A DNA stretch of 64,000 nt from assembly GCF_000012945.1 (NCBI RefSeq), contig NC_007511.1, positions 3,224,001 to 3,288,000 of the forward strand. Direction: 5' to 3'. Below the pieces are notes generated by a model, which was given only the letters and a program-made list of their open reading frames with translations, did not search any database and was not told where the DNA came from. Below, one piece after another: positions 10,631-20,008 of the stretch (positions are counted from its first letter, which is position 1; every line of letters starts with the position of its first letter). This DNA is from Burkholderia lata. GTDB lineage: Bacteria; Pseudomonadota; Gammaproteobacteria; Burkholderiales; Burkholderiaceae. The translations under genes and the position numbers were made by a program.

Positions 10631-13600
10631 ATGAACAAGACCTATGCATTGGTATGGAACGGCGCCCAGCGATGCTGGACCGCGGCCGGGGAAACCGCGC
10701 GCCGCCGCGGCAAGGCAACCGGCGGCAAGCGCGCCGCCGTGACCGCCGTCTCGCTGCTCGGCTTCGCCGCGCTGCCCGCTTTTGCGCTGCCCACCGGCGA
10801 GACAATCATGTCCGGCCAGGCCGACATCGTGCGCACCGACGGCGGCCGCACGATGAACATCAACCAGCACACCGACAAGCTCATCACGAACTGGCAGGAC
10901 TTCAGCGTGGGCGGCGGCGAACGCGTCAACTTCCACCAGCCGAACAGCCAGTCCCTCGCACTCAACCGCGTGATCGGCACCAACGGTAGCCGTATCGACG
11001 GCCAGATTTCCGCCAACGGCCGCGTGTTCCTCGTCAACCCGAACGGCGTGCTGTTCGGCTCCGGCGCACAGGTCAACGTCGGCGGCCTCGTCGCGTCCAC
11101 GCAGAACCTGTCCGATGCAGACTTCCTCGCCGGCAACTACCGCTTCTCCGGCTCCTCGACGCAAGCCGTCACCAACGACGGCACGATCACCGCTGCCGAC
11201 GGCGGCAGCGTTGCGCTGCTCGGCGCGCGCGTCGCCAACAACGGCACGATCCAGGCGAAACTCGGTAGCGTCGCGCTCGCCGCCGGCAACGCGTTCACGG
11301 TGAATTTCGACGGCAGCGGCCTGCTGAACCTGCAGGTCGACGGCGGCGCAGTCGATGCGCAGGCGTCCAACGGCGGCCTGCTGAAAGCCGACGGCGGCGA
11401 GGTGCTGATGACTGCCCGCGCGGCTGACAACCTGCTCGGCGCCGTGGTCAACAACACCGGCACGATCGAAGCGCGCGGCCTCAGCTCGCGCGGCGGCAAG
11501 ATCACGCTCGATGGCGGCACCGTGAACGTCGGCGGCAAGCTCGACGCGAGCACGGCCGACGCGGGCGCACCGGCCGGCGCGGTCACGACGCGCGGCGAAC
11601 GCGTGAAAGTCGCGAACGACGCGCAAGTCGATACGCGTGCGGGCAACACGGCCGGCACGTGGACGATCGAAGCCGCCAACGCGGGCGTGAACGGGGCGAA
11701 TGTCAACGGTCAAGCAATCGACGCCGACACGCTGTCGCGCAACCTCGGCACGACGAACGTCGCGCTGACGAACACGAAGGGCGACCTGACGGTCGGCGGC
11801 CCGGTCGCGTGGACGAGCGACAACGCACTGACGCTCACGTCGCAGAAGGGCAACGTCGACCTGAATCAAACGCTGTCGGCCACCGGCGCGAATGCGAGCC
11901 TGGCCCTCAACGCCGCGAACCGGATCCGCGTAAACGACGCCGTGACGCTCACCGGCCGTAACGCGCACCTCGAGCTGAATTCGACCAATGGCCACACGCT
12001 TGCGAACGACAAGGGCGTCGTTACGCTGTCGGGCGACAACGCGTCGTACAGCTCGAATGGCGAAGGCTACAAGGTGCTGCACACGCTTGCCGACCTGCGC
12101 AACGTCGACGCGGACCTGAACGGCCGCTACGTGCTCGGCAACGGCATCGACGGTGCGAACGCCGGCTTCAACAGCATCGGCGGCAGCAAGACGTTCAACG
12201 GTACGTTCGACGGCCTGGGCAACACCGTCCGTCGCCTGACCGTCAGCAACCCCGGCAACACCAGGGTCGGCCTGTTCTCGGCGAACTTTGGATCGATCGG
12301 CAACCTGAAACTCGATTCGCTCAACGTCAACAGCGCGTCGACGTCCCCCAACGCATTCATGGGCGGGCTCGTCGGCATCAACTACGGCGGCCGGATCCAC
12401 GACGTCGCGGCCACGAACATGAGCGTCGTCCACAACGGCAAGGGGATCGCCGTGATCGGCGGGATCGTCGGCGTGAACTACGACGGTGCAATCGACAACG
12501 CCCACTTCCGCGGTCGGATTGACGGCACCCGCGACACGATCAGCATCGGCGGCATCGCCGGCCAAAACGAAGGCACGCGTGCAACGATCGAGCGCAGCAG
12601 CGCGAGCGCCGACATCAAGATTGCACGGACCTACCGCTTCCCCGTGTATGGCCAGGGCGCGGGCATGCTGGTCGGCCGAAACACCGGGACCATAGCAAAT
12701 TCGTCCGCCAGCGGCCGCATCGCAGCCGGCGAAGGCTTGAACGTCGGCGGGCTCGTTGGCATGAACGACGGCGGCACGCTGCGCAACGTGTCGGCGGTCA
12801 CGACGATCTCGGCGGGCGAGGGCAGCAATGTCGGCGGGCTGGTCGGCCGGGCCCTCGGCGGCTCGATCGAGCACGCGTCGGCCAGCGGCTCGATCAAGAC
12901 GATGCATGCCGCGGCAACGGGCGGTCTCGTCGGACTGAACGAACGCGGCCGGATTGCCAACGCATCGTCCGAGGTCGAGATCGATGCATTAGGCGGCGGC
13001 CCGGTGGGCGGCCTCGTCGGCCGCAACGACCGCGGCGCTATCGAAAATGTGAGCGCAGCCGGCAACGTGCAAGCCTACGTCGCGGCACCCGTGGGCGGGC
13101 TGGTCGGCCACAATACGGGCACGATCGAGAATGCGTCCGCCAGCGGCAACGTGACCGCCGGCACACGCTCGAACGCGGGGGGGCTGGTCGGGACCAACGG
13201 GGGTACGATCGCGCAAGCGTCGGCCAGCGGCAACGTCACGGCCGGCAGGGAATCGAACGCGGGCGGGCTCGTCGGCCTGAACGACTTCAACGGCGCGATC
13301 CGCCAGTCGTCGTCGTCCGGCACCGTCACCGCGGACCTTTCGTGGGTTGGCGGCTTGGTCGGCACCAACGTCAACGTGATCGAAAACAGCCAGTCATCGG
13401 GTTCGATCGACGGCGTGAACTCGGATCTCGGTGGCCTGGTAGCGCTGAACATGGGCACCATCCGGTCGTCGCAGTCGAGCACCCGGATCGGCACCGGTCC
13501 GTTGCCGGTACCGATCCTCCGCGGCAGCCTGGTCGCCCTGAACTTCGGGAGCATCGAGTCGAGCACCGCGTCAGGTCCGTCGGCGGGCATGCAGCTCGTC

Positions 13601-13642
13601 GGCGATAACTGGGGTACGGTTGACGGCAAGACCGGCTGGTAA
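10631..13642 (+). CDS. TpsA-type secreted adhesin with GLUG repeats
   Basis: A 1003-residue exoprotein secreted by the transporter just upstream. The start is the ATG after GAGGAAACAACAACG. Residues 1-53 are an extended signal peptide of the type V secretion class (MNKTYALVWNG, cleavage near LPAFA). The TPS secretion domain follows (about 54-300) with DGGRTMNINQ and the diagnostic NPNGVLFG motif. From about residue 575 to the C-terminus there are about ten repeats of the GGLVGxNxG (GLUG) type spaced 30-45 residues apart, which predict a parallel beta-helix stalk. It is short for the FHA family (2500-3500 residues common), so it is a compact adhesin or matrix protein. A role in attachment is inferred. 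Confidence 0.9.
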   Translation: MNKTYALVWNGAQRCWTAAGETARRRGKATGGKRAAVTAVSLLGFAALPAFALPTGETIMSGQADIVRTDGGRTMNINQHTDKLITNWQDFSVGGGERVNFHQPNSQSLALNRVIGTNGSRIDGQISANGRVFLVNPNGVLFGSGAQVNVGGLVASTQNLSDADFLAGNYRFSGSSTQAVTNDGTITAADGGSVALLGARVANNGTIQAKLGSVALAAGNAFTVNFDGSGLLNLQVDGGAVDAQASNGGLLKADGGEVLMTARAADNLLGAVVNNTGTIEARGLSSRGGKITLDGGTVNVGGKLDASTADAGAPAGAVTTRGERVKVANDAQVDTRAGNTAGTWTIEAANAGVNGANVNGQAIDADTLSRNLGTTNVALTNTKGDLTVGGPVAWTSDNALTLTSQKGNVDLNQTLSATGANASLALNAANRIRVNDAVTLTGRNAHLELNSTNGHTLANDKGVVTLSGDNASYSSNGEGYKVLHTLADLRNVDADLNGRYVLGNGIDGANAGFNSIGGSKTFNGTFDGLGNTVRRLTVSNPGNTRVGLFSANFGSIGNLKLDSLNVNSASTSPNAFMGGLVGINYGGRIHDVAATNMSVVHNGKGIAVIGGIVGVNYDGAIDNAHFRGRIDGTRDTISIGGIAGQNEGTRATIERSSASADIKIARTYRFPVYGQGAGMLVGRNTGTIANSSASGRIAAGEGLNVGGLVGMNDGGTLRNVSAVTTISAGEGSNVGGLVGRALGGSIEHASASGSIKTMHAAATGGLVGLNERGRIANASSEVEIDALGGGPVGGLVGRNDRGAIENVSAAGNVQAYVAAPVGGLVGHNTGTIENASASGNVTAGTRSNAGGLVGTNGGTIAQASASGNVTAGRESNAGGLVGLNDFNGAIRQSSSSGTVTADLSWVGGLVGTNVNVIENSQSSGSIDGVNSDLGGLVALNMGTIRSSQSSTRIGTGPLPVPILRGSLVALNFGSIESSTASGPSAGMQLVGDNWGTVDGKTGW

Positions 13643-13668
13643 TCGAGCAGTAATCGGTTGAACCCATC

Positions 13669-13705
13669 GGGCGGCGAGGTGGCCGGCAGGCCATCCTTGC
13701 CGCCC
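13669..13705 (+). terminator. strong hairpin after the tpsA gene
   Basis: Two stacked stems: GGGCGGCGAGG pairs with CCTTGCCGCCC (one G-U pair) around an inner stem TGGCC/GGCCA with loop GGCA. It starts 27 bp after the tpsA stop. There is no T-tract, so it may act with Rho or as a 3'-end stabiliser. Confidence 0.6.
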
Positions 13706-14291
13706 GTGTTCATTCCGGGTCGAAGCGTTCACCCCGTCTTCGTGCGTTTTATGGCGGGTGAATCGATCAGAATTTCGAGATGTTCCGGTGGGCGAGGAGC
13801 GTCCGGCGCCACGATGCCGGCCCGACAGCGATGCACCGTATCTTCGCCGAACTCGGGAAACCCGAAGCATCGTCAGCCGTGCAATCCCGTCACGGTACGA
13901 ATGAAACGGGCGAATACGCGGCGATACCGCCTCCCGGAGGCGCTGCACAGCATGGCCCGTGTCACCACTTGGGGGCAGCAACTCATCCGGCCGCCGTGGT
14001 GCAAGATCTTGTCAGGATGCCACCTGTCGTCGGCATCGAGGATGCGCGATGAAGCGGCGCGTCGCGAAACGCCAGCCGATATTGCGCGTTACGCCCGGAT
14101 CACCGTGGCTGCTGTTCCTCTACGCGCCTTCCGTCCTGCACGCCATTTCTTCGGCTGCCGCAAACCCTCCCTTCTTCGCCAATCACTCTCCGCTCGTTGC
14201 GAATTGTTCGCCTCGACGCCCCCACATCGCGCGTCTTTCTAAAGACAAGTCCGACTCTGTCAATCGCCCATTCGGACGCGAATCCCACTGA
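13706..14291. other. gene-poor region between the adhesin and exopolysaccharide operons
   Basis: About 590 bp with open frames on both strands but none with protein-like composition, a ribosome-binding site or recognisable domains. Translations are rich in Arg, Ser and Pro, as expected for non-coding GC-rich DNA. I see no transposase fragment or tRNA. It could be leader DNA for the exopolysaccharide operon or a remnant of lost genes. Confidence 0.5.
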
Positions 14292-14307
14292 TTCGTACAC
14301 GTACTAA
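14292..14307 (-). promoter_or_regulatory. GTAC-type box upstream of the exopolysaccharide operon
   Basis: The plus strand reads TTCGTACACGTACTAA. Its reverse complement differs from the pilin-gene box at 33138-33153 at only three of 16 positions. It lies 300 bp upstream of the first gene of the operon, in an AT-rich stretch with a degenerate second copy (TTAGTAGGCGTTCTAT, starting at 14324). Confidence 0.45.
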
Positions 14308-14606
14308 TCCATTTCCACGGCATTTAGTAGGCGTTCTATTTAAATCAGGCCCCTGCTTCCCGAAAATTGACCCTGTCGAGTCGGCCGCAACATTTCGCAA
14401 GCATTCGCCCTTCACGGTACGAGGCACGGAAAGCACCGTTGCAGCTGATCAGGTCGACCGGCACCCCAGGCAGCGTCTCCTTCCCCGATGGCATATCCCA
14501 TGCAGTGGAAACAGCGGCCGCGCTCCGCTTCGGCCGAGCGTGCGGTTTCGCGTCGCGATCGGAACGACGGACGTCCCTTTGAATCAGAACGGCAGCAGAA
14601 GGGTAT

Positions 14607-16019
14607 ATGGATATTTCATTCGAACCACGGCACGCGCATGCCGCACGTGCCGCAGGCGGCCTGATCGCGCGCATTGCTGACGTCGCCCTGATCTCGCTCG
14701 GCGCGCTGGCCGCCGCACTCGTGTTGCCCGGCCCGAACGTCGAACGGTTGTCCGAACTGGCCGCCGTCGCCTGCGCGGCGACCTTCGCGCTGATGCTGTT
14801 TCCCGCATTCCACCTCTACCACGCACCGACCTGCATCCCCAGGCACCGCGCCGTGTTGCTGACCGCGTTCGCGTGGCTGGCCGCGCAGGCCGGCGCAGCG
14901 CTCGTGATGCGGGTGCTCGCGCCGACCCTCGCCATTCCGCTGCCCTGGTACCTGCTCTGGACGGCGGCGAGCGGCATCGCACTTGTCGCATCGCGCGTCG
15001 TCGCCGGCACGACGCTCGAACGGATCGGCCGCCCGCAGGAAAGCGCTCGCCTCGTCGCGATCGTCGGCACCGGCGCCCATCGCGACGCCGTGCTCGACCG
15101 CATTGCCAGTGTGCCGTCGGCCGGATTCCGCGCAGCGGCGATGTTCGATATCGCCAGCGCCAACACGACGAGCCCCGATGGCGTGCCACGCTTTTGCGAT
15201 CTCGATACGTTCGCACGGCATGTCCGCACGCACGCGATTCCCGAAGTCTGGCTCGCGCTGCCGATCGGCGAGGCGCGCATCGTGATGGCCGTGCTCGACG
15301 CGTTCCGCGACGATCTCGTCAACATCCGCTTCATGCCCGACGTCAGCAAGCTCGCGATGTTCGACGGCGAGATGATCGACCTCGTCGGTGCACCCGCGAT
15401 CAACCTGGTCGCGTCGCCACTGTCATCGCGCGCGCTGCTGCACAAGGCGATCTTCGATCGCGTGTTCGCGGCCACCGCGCTCGTCGGCCTGGCGCCGCTG
15501 CTGCTCGCGATTGCGGCGGCAGTCCGGCTGTCGTCGGACGGCCCCGTGCTGTTCCGCCAGCAGCGCAAGGGCGCGGACGGCCAGGCATTCATGATCTTCA
15601 AGTTCCGCACGATGCGGCTGCACGACGCGGGCAGCGAAGTGCACCAGGCGACGCGCGACGATCCGCGCATCACGCGGGTCGGTGCGTTCCTGCGCCGCAC
15701 GAGCCTCGACGAGCTGCCGCAGTTCCTCAACGTGCTGCGCGGCGAGATGTCGGTCGTCGGCCCGCGCCCGCACGCGCTCGAACACGACGACCTCTACCGG
15801 AAGATCGTCGACGGCTATATCCACCGCTACCGCGTCAAGCCCGGCATCACCGGATGGGCGCAGATCAACGGCCTGCGCGGCGAAACCGACCGCGTCGAAA
15901 AAATGCAGCGCCGCGTCGAAGCCGATCTTCACTACCTGCGCAACTGGTCGTTCGCCCTCGACATGCGCATCGTCCTGGCCACCGCCCTGCGCGGCTGGTC
16001 CCACCGCAACGCGTACTGA
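14607..16019 (+). CDS. undecaprenyl-phosphate sugar phosphotransferase, WcaJ family
   Basis: A 470-residue polyprenyl-phosphate hexose-1-phosphate transferase that starts repeat-unit assembly by placing a sugar phosphate, usually glucose, on undecaprenyl phosphate at the inner membrane. Four N-terminal membrane segments (about residues 15-125) are followed by a CoA-binding-like domain and a fifth hydrophobic segment (about 285-310). The C-terminal catalytic domain has KFRTMR, RRTSLDELPQFLNVLRGEMS, VGPRP and the KPGITGWAQINGLRGET motif. The start is supported by GAAGGG. It heads a nine-gene exopolysaccharide operon. Glucose as the first sugar is inferred from the family. Confidence 0.93.
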   Translation: MDISFEPRHAHAARAAGGLIARIADVALISLGALAAALVLPGPNVERLSELAAVACAATFALMLFPAFHLYHAPTCIPRHRAVLLTAFAWLAAQAGAALVMRVLAPTLAIPLPWYLLWTAASGIALVASRVVAGTTLERIGRPQESARLVAIVGTGAHRDAVLDRIASVPSAGFRAAAMFDIASANTTSPDGVPRFCDLDTFARHVRTHAIPEVWLALPIGEARIVMAVLDAFRDDLVNIRFMPDVSKLAMFDGEMIDLVGAPAINLVASPLSSRALLHKAIFDRVFAATALVGLAPLLLAIAAAVRLSSDGPVLFRQQRKGADGQAFMIFKFRTMRLHDAGSEVHQATRDDPRITRVGAFLRRTSLDELPQFLNVLRGEMSVVGPRPHALEHDDLYRKIVDGYIHRYRVKPGITGWAQINGLRGETDRVEKMQRRVEADLHYLRNWSFALDMRIVLATALRGWSHRNAY

Positions 16020-16071
16020 TACGCACGCGGCACCGCCAACGCGCGTCGCCGCATCACGATAAGGATGACTG

Positions 16072-17241
16072 ATGACTTCCGCCACGATCGAGCGGGCCGG
16101 ATCCGCACGTCCCTACCGCGTGCGCACGCTGCTCGCCGCAGCGGTCAGCGTCGCACTGTCGGCCTGTGCGTTCGCACCCGGCATGCAGATGAGCGCACCG
16201 CCCGCCACCACCGACGGCCAGCCGGCCGGACACGCGAACGCCAACGGAAGCGCCCTTCCGTTCCGGATCACGACGATCGACGCCAGCCTGATTCGCCAGC
16301 TCAACGCACAGGCCGCGCAGCAGCAGGACCTGCCATCCGACCGGCTGGCGGCCGCGCCCGGCGCTTACCGCCTCGGCCCCGGCGACGTGCTGCAGATCAC
16401 CGTCTGGGATCACCCCGAACTCGCTGCCGCGCAAGGCGCCGCGCAGCAGAACGCACCGCGCACGGCCGACCCGGCCTCGGGCTTCGTCGTCGATCCGCAC
16501 GGCAACCTGGCGTTCCCGTTTGCCGGCAGCGTGCCGGTCGCGGGGCTCACGGCCGACGCCGCGCAGGCACGCATCGCCGCCGCGCTGTCGCGCGTCTATC
16601 GCAATCCGCAAGTGACGCTGCGCGTCGCGTCGTTCCGCTCGCAGCAGGTCTATATCGACGGCGAAGTCCGCACGCCCGGTGCGCAACCCGTCAACGACGT
16701 GCCGATGACGCTCTACGAAGCGCTCGGCCGCGCGGGCGGGCTCGGCACGGCCGCCGACCAGAGCCGCATGACGCTCGTGCGCGACGGCGTGTCCTATCCG
16801 CTCGACCTGACGCGCATGCTGCGCGACGGTCGCAATCCGGCCGACGTCGTGCTGTCTGCCGGCGACCTGCTGCACGTACCGGCACGCAGCGACTACGGCG
16901 TGTACGTGATGGGCGAAGTGAACAAGCCGTCGCTCGCGGTGCCGCTGCGCGACGGCCGGCTGACGCTGTCCGACGCGCTGTCGCAGGCCGGCAGCGTGAA
17001 CGCGAATACCGCCGACGCTGCCCAGATGTTCGTGATCCGCGGCTCGCAGACGGGCGACCCGCAGGTGTTCCATCTCGACGCGCGCTCGCCCGTGTCGATG
17101 GTGCTCGCCAACGAGTTCGCGCTGCAGCCGAAGGACATCGTCTACGTCGACGGCAACGGCCTGGTGCGCTTCAGCCGCGTGCTGAGCCTGCTGCTGCCCG
17201 GCGTGAACACCAGCGCCACCGCGGCGCTCGCCGTCAAATGA
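16072..17241 (+). CDS. polysaccharide export lipoprotein, Wza family
   Basis: A 389-residue outer-membrane polysaccharide exporter. The lipoprotein signal ends at LSAC (Cys about residue 32). The Poly_export domain starts at YRLGPGDVLQITVWDHPEL. SLBB domains follow (VYIDGEVRTPGAQPV and VYVMGEVNKPSLAVPL). The C-terminal KDIVYVDGNGLVRFSRVLSL is the segment that forms the outer-membrane helix in Wza. It works with the autokinase encoded two genes downstream to build the export channel. The stop codon overlaps the next gene start in ATGA. Confidence 0.95.
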   Translation: MTSATIERAGSARPYRVRTLLAAAVSVALSACAFAPGMQMSAPPATTDGQPAGHANANGSALPFRITTIDASLIRQLNAQAAQQQDLPSDRLAAAPGAYRLGPGDVLQITVWDHPELAAAQGAAQQNAPRTADPASGFVVDPHGNLAFPFAGSVPVAGLTADAAQARIAAALSRVYRNPQVTLRVASFRSQQVYIDGEVRTPGAQPVNDVPMTLYEALGRAGGLGTAADQSRMTLVRDGVSYPLDLTRMLRDGRNPADVVLSAGDLLHVPARSDYGVYVMGEVNKPSLAVPLRDGRLTLSDALSQAGSVNANTADAAQMFVIRGSQTGDPQVFHLDARSPVSMVLANEFALQPKDIVYVDGNGLVRFSRVLSLLLPGVNTSATAALAVK

Positions 17242-17717
17242 GCGCCATCGCCACGCTGCTCGTCGTGTGTGTCGGCAACGTCTGCCGCAGCCCGATGGCG
17301 CAGGCGCTGCTCGACGCGCGCCTGCCCGGCGTCGACGTGCAGTCGGCCGGCATCGGCGCGCTCGACGGCCAGCCGGCCGACCCGCATGCGATCGACCTGC
17401 TGCGCGAGCGCGGCCTCGACCTCGCCGCGCACCGCGCGCGCCAGGTGTCGTCACGGCATGTCACGCGCGCCGACCTGATCCTGACGATGGACCTCGAGCA
17501 GAAACGCTGGCTCGAGCGCCGCCACCCGTTCCTGTGCGGCCGCGTGTTCCGCCTCGGCGCCGCCATTCATGGCTTCGACGTGCCCGATCCGTATCTCGGC
17601 CCGCGCGCGTCGTTCGAACACAGCCTGCGGCTCATCGAGCGCGGCGTCGACGCGTGGTGCACGCGCATCGCGCCGGCCGCCTTCCCCTCCACCCCGCTTT
17701 CCGGATCGAATCGATGA
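17238..17717 (+). CDS. low-molecular-weight protein-tyrosine phosphatase, Wzb family
   Basis: A 159-residue phosphatase that removes phosphate from the C-terminal tyrosines of the cognate autokinase and so permits polysaccharide polymerisation and export. The catalytic P-loop CVGNVCRS holds Cys11 and Arg17, and the general-acid Asp is in VPDPYLG. The start is the ATG in the ATGA overlap with the exporter gene, and its own stop overlaps the kinase start the same way, so the wza-wzb-wzc block is translationally coupled. Confidence 0.95.
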   Translation: MSAIATLLVVCVGNVCRSPMAQALLDARLPGVDVQSAGIGALDGQPADPHAIDLLRERGLDLAAHRARQVSSRHVTRADLILTMDLEQKRWLERRHPFLCGRVFRLGAAIHGFDVPDPYLGPRASFEHSLRLIERGVDAWCTRIAPAAFPSTPLSGSNR

Positions 17718-20008
17718 CCTCTCCCGTTTCCCGCGAGCGATCGCACGATCGCGGCGCCGAGCTCGACCTCGCCGGCGTCGTCGACGTGCTCGCCGCCCAA
17801 CGCTGGCTGATCGCGCTGACCACCGCCGCCTGCGTCGGCGCCGGCACGCTGTACGCGTTCCTCGCTCCGCCGCAGTATCAGGCCGACATCCTGCTCCAGG
17901 TCGAGGACAGCGGCGACACGTCCGCCGCGAAAAGCATGCTCGGCGACGTGTCATCGCTGTTCGACATCAAGTCGAGCGCCGCGGCCGAAGCACAGATTCT
18001 CGCGTCGCGGCTCGTCGTCACGCGTGCCGTCGACGAGCTGCGCAGCTACATCGTCGTGCAGCCGAAGCGCTTTCCGCTGGTCGGCAATGTCGTGTCGCGC
18101 TTCAACACCGGCCTCGCGCACCCCGGCCTCCTCGGCTTCGGCGGCTATGCATGGGGCGAGGAAGCGATCGGCGTCACGCGCTTCGACGTGCCGAGGCCGC
18201 TCGAAGGCGAGCGCTTCGAACTGACGCGGCTCGATGACCAGCGCTACCGGCTGACCGGGCCGACGCTGCCGTCGGCCGTCACCGGCCGCATCGGGCGCCT
18301 GGAAATGTTCGCGACCGCGAGCGGCCCGATCGCCCTCGACGTCGCGTACATCGACGCGAATCCGGCCACCCGCTTCACGCTCGTGCGCGAATCGCGTGCC
18401 GAGACGATCGACGCGCTGCGTCGCGGCCTCGACGTCCAGGAAAAGATCAAGCAATCGGGCGTGATCGTCGCGACGCTGCGCGGTCCCGATCCGCAACGGA
18501 TCCAGTCGCAGCTGCAGGCGGTCGCGAACCACTACGTGCGCCAGCACATCGAGCGCAAGTCCGCCGACGCAGCGCAATCGCTCGCGTTCCTCAACGCGCA
18601 GTTGCCGGTACTCAAGCGCCAGCTGCAGGACGCGGAACAGCGCTACACCGACATGCGCAACGCGAACGGCACGATCGACCTGACCGAGGAAGCGAAACTG
18701 ATCCTGCAACAGACGGCCGACGCGACCACGCGCCGCCTCGAACTGCAGCAAAAGCGCGACGAAATGGCCGCGCGCTTCGCACCGGGCCACCCCGACATGG
18801 TCGCGCTCGACGCGCAGATCGCCACGCTCGGCCGCGAGCAACGCGGGTTCGAACATCAGGTGCGACGGCTGCCCGACCTGCAGCAGAACGCCGTGCGGCT
18901 GATGCTCGACGTGAAGGTCGACACCGATCTCTACACGGCGCTGCTCGCGAACACGCAGCAGCTCGAACTGGTCAAGGCCGGCAAGACCGGCAGCGTGCGG
19001 CTCGTCGATACGGCAATCGTGCCCGAGGATCCCGTGCGCCCGAGACGGCCCGTCGTGATCGCGGCGGCCGCGCTGATCGGGCTCGCGCTCGGCATCGCGC
19101 TCGCCTTTGTGCGCGATTTCCTGTTCGGCGGCGTCCGCCACGCGGACGAGATCGAGCGGCATCTCGACATCGACGTCTACGCGACGATTCCCGATTCGGC
19201 GGCGCAGCGGCAGATCGCGCGACGCGTCGCGCAGCACGCACCGGGGCCGAACCTGCTGAGCGCGCGGCACCCGCACGATCCGGCCGTGGAAAGCCTGCGG
19301 AGCCTGCGCACCGCGCTGCGCTTCGCGATGCAGGGCGCGCGCAACAACGTGCTGCTGCTGACCGGCCCCGCACCGGGCGCGGGCAAGTCGTTCGTCGCCG
19401 CCAACTTTGCGACGCTGCTCGCGGCCAACGGCGAGCGCGTGCTGCTCGTCGACGGCGATCTGCGCAAGGGGCATCTGCACGAATCACTCGGCGTCCCGCG
19501 CGAGCTCGGCTTCGCCGAGTTGCTGTCCGGCACGGCCGCGCCGGCCGACGTTACCCACCACGACGTGGTGCCGCGCCTCGATTTCATCCCGACCGGCGCG
19601 GTGCCCGCGCATCCGTCCGAGCTGCTGGCCGACGAACGCGCCGCCGCGCTGCTCGACGCGCTGTCGGCCCGCTACGACGTCGTCGTAATCGATGCGGCGC
19701 CGATTCTCGCCGTGACCGACGCGGTCACGCTCGGCCGTCACGCCGGTACCGTGCTGCTCACGGCGCGCGCCGCGTCGACACGTGTCGCCGAGCTGGACGA
19801 AGCCGTACGCCGCCTCGCGCACAACGGTGTCGCCGCGAGCGGCGTGCTGCTCAACGGCGTCGATCCGAACGTCGGCCGGTACGGGTCGCGCTACGGCGCC
19901 TATCGCTATACGCAGTACCGTTACGCGCCGTCGCGTTGCGGTCTGGCATCGTCGGTCGGCCGCAAGTTGCGCGCGCTCGTGTCCCGCCGTCGAGGAGAGC
20001 CGCGATGA
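17714..20008 (+). CDS. polysaccharide co-polymerase / tyrosine autokinase, Wzc family
   Basis: A 764-residue inner-membrane protein controlling chain length and export. An N-terminal Wzz domain contains membrane helix 1 near residues 30-50, a long periplasmic coiled-coil part is in the middle, and helix 2 is near residue 450. The cytoplasmic BY-kinase domain has Walker A GPAPGAGKS (about residue 553), Walker A' LLVDGDLRKG and Walker B VVVIDAAPIL. The C-terminal tail has a tyrosine cluster (RYGSRYGAYRYTQYRY), the autophosphorylation site that the adjacent phosphatase would reset. It overlaps both neighbours by ATGA. Confidence 0.95.
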   Translation: MTSPVSRERSHDRGAELDLAGVVDVLAAQRWLIALTTAACVGAGTLYAFLAPPQYQADILLQVEDSGDTSAAKSMLGDVSSLFDIKSSAAAEAQILASRLVVTRAVDELRSYIVVQPKRFPLVGNVVSRFNTGLAHPGLLGFGGYAWGEEAIGVTRFDVPRPLEGERFELTRLDDQRYRLTGPTLPSAVTGRIGRLEMFATASGPIALDVAYIDANPATRFTLVRESRAETIDALRRGLDVQEKIKQSGVIVATLRGPDPQRIQSQLQAVANHYVRQHIERKSADAAQSLAFLNAQLPVLKRQLQDAEQRYTDMRNANGTIDLTEEAKLILQQTADATTRRLELQQKRDEMAARFAPGHPDMVALDAQIATLGREQRGFEHQVRRLPDLQQNAVRLMLDVKVDTDLYTALLANTQQLELVKAGKTGSVRLVDTAIVPEDPVRPRRPVVIAAAALIGLALGIALAFVRDFLFGGVRHADEIERHLDIDVYATIPDSAAQRQIARRVAQHAPGPNLLSARHPHDPAVESLRSLRTALRFAMQGARNNVLLLTGPAPGAGKSFVAANFATLLAANGERVLLVDGDLRKGHLHESLGVPRELGFAELLSGTAAPADVTHHDVVPRLDFIPTGAVPAHPSELLADERAAALLDALSARYDVVVIDAAPILAVTDAVTLGRHAGTVLLTARAASTRVAELDEAVRRLAHNGVAASGVLLNGVDPNVGRYGSRYGAYRYTQYRYAPSRCGLASSVGRKLRALVSRRRGEPR

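Noticed and set aside
10211..12907. 898-codon minus-strand frame opposite the tpsA gene
   Set aside because: Shadow of the repeat-rich adhesin gene.
13658..14242. 194-codon frame after the tpsA gene
   Set aside because: Starts inside the terminator region and has no domain, signal or ribosome-binding site.
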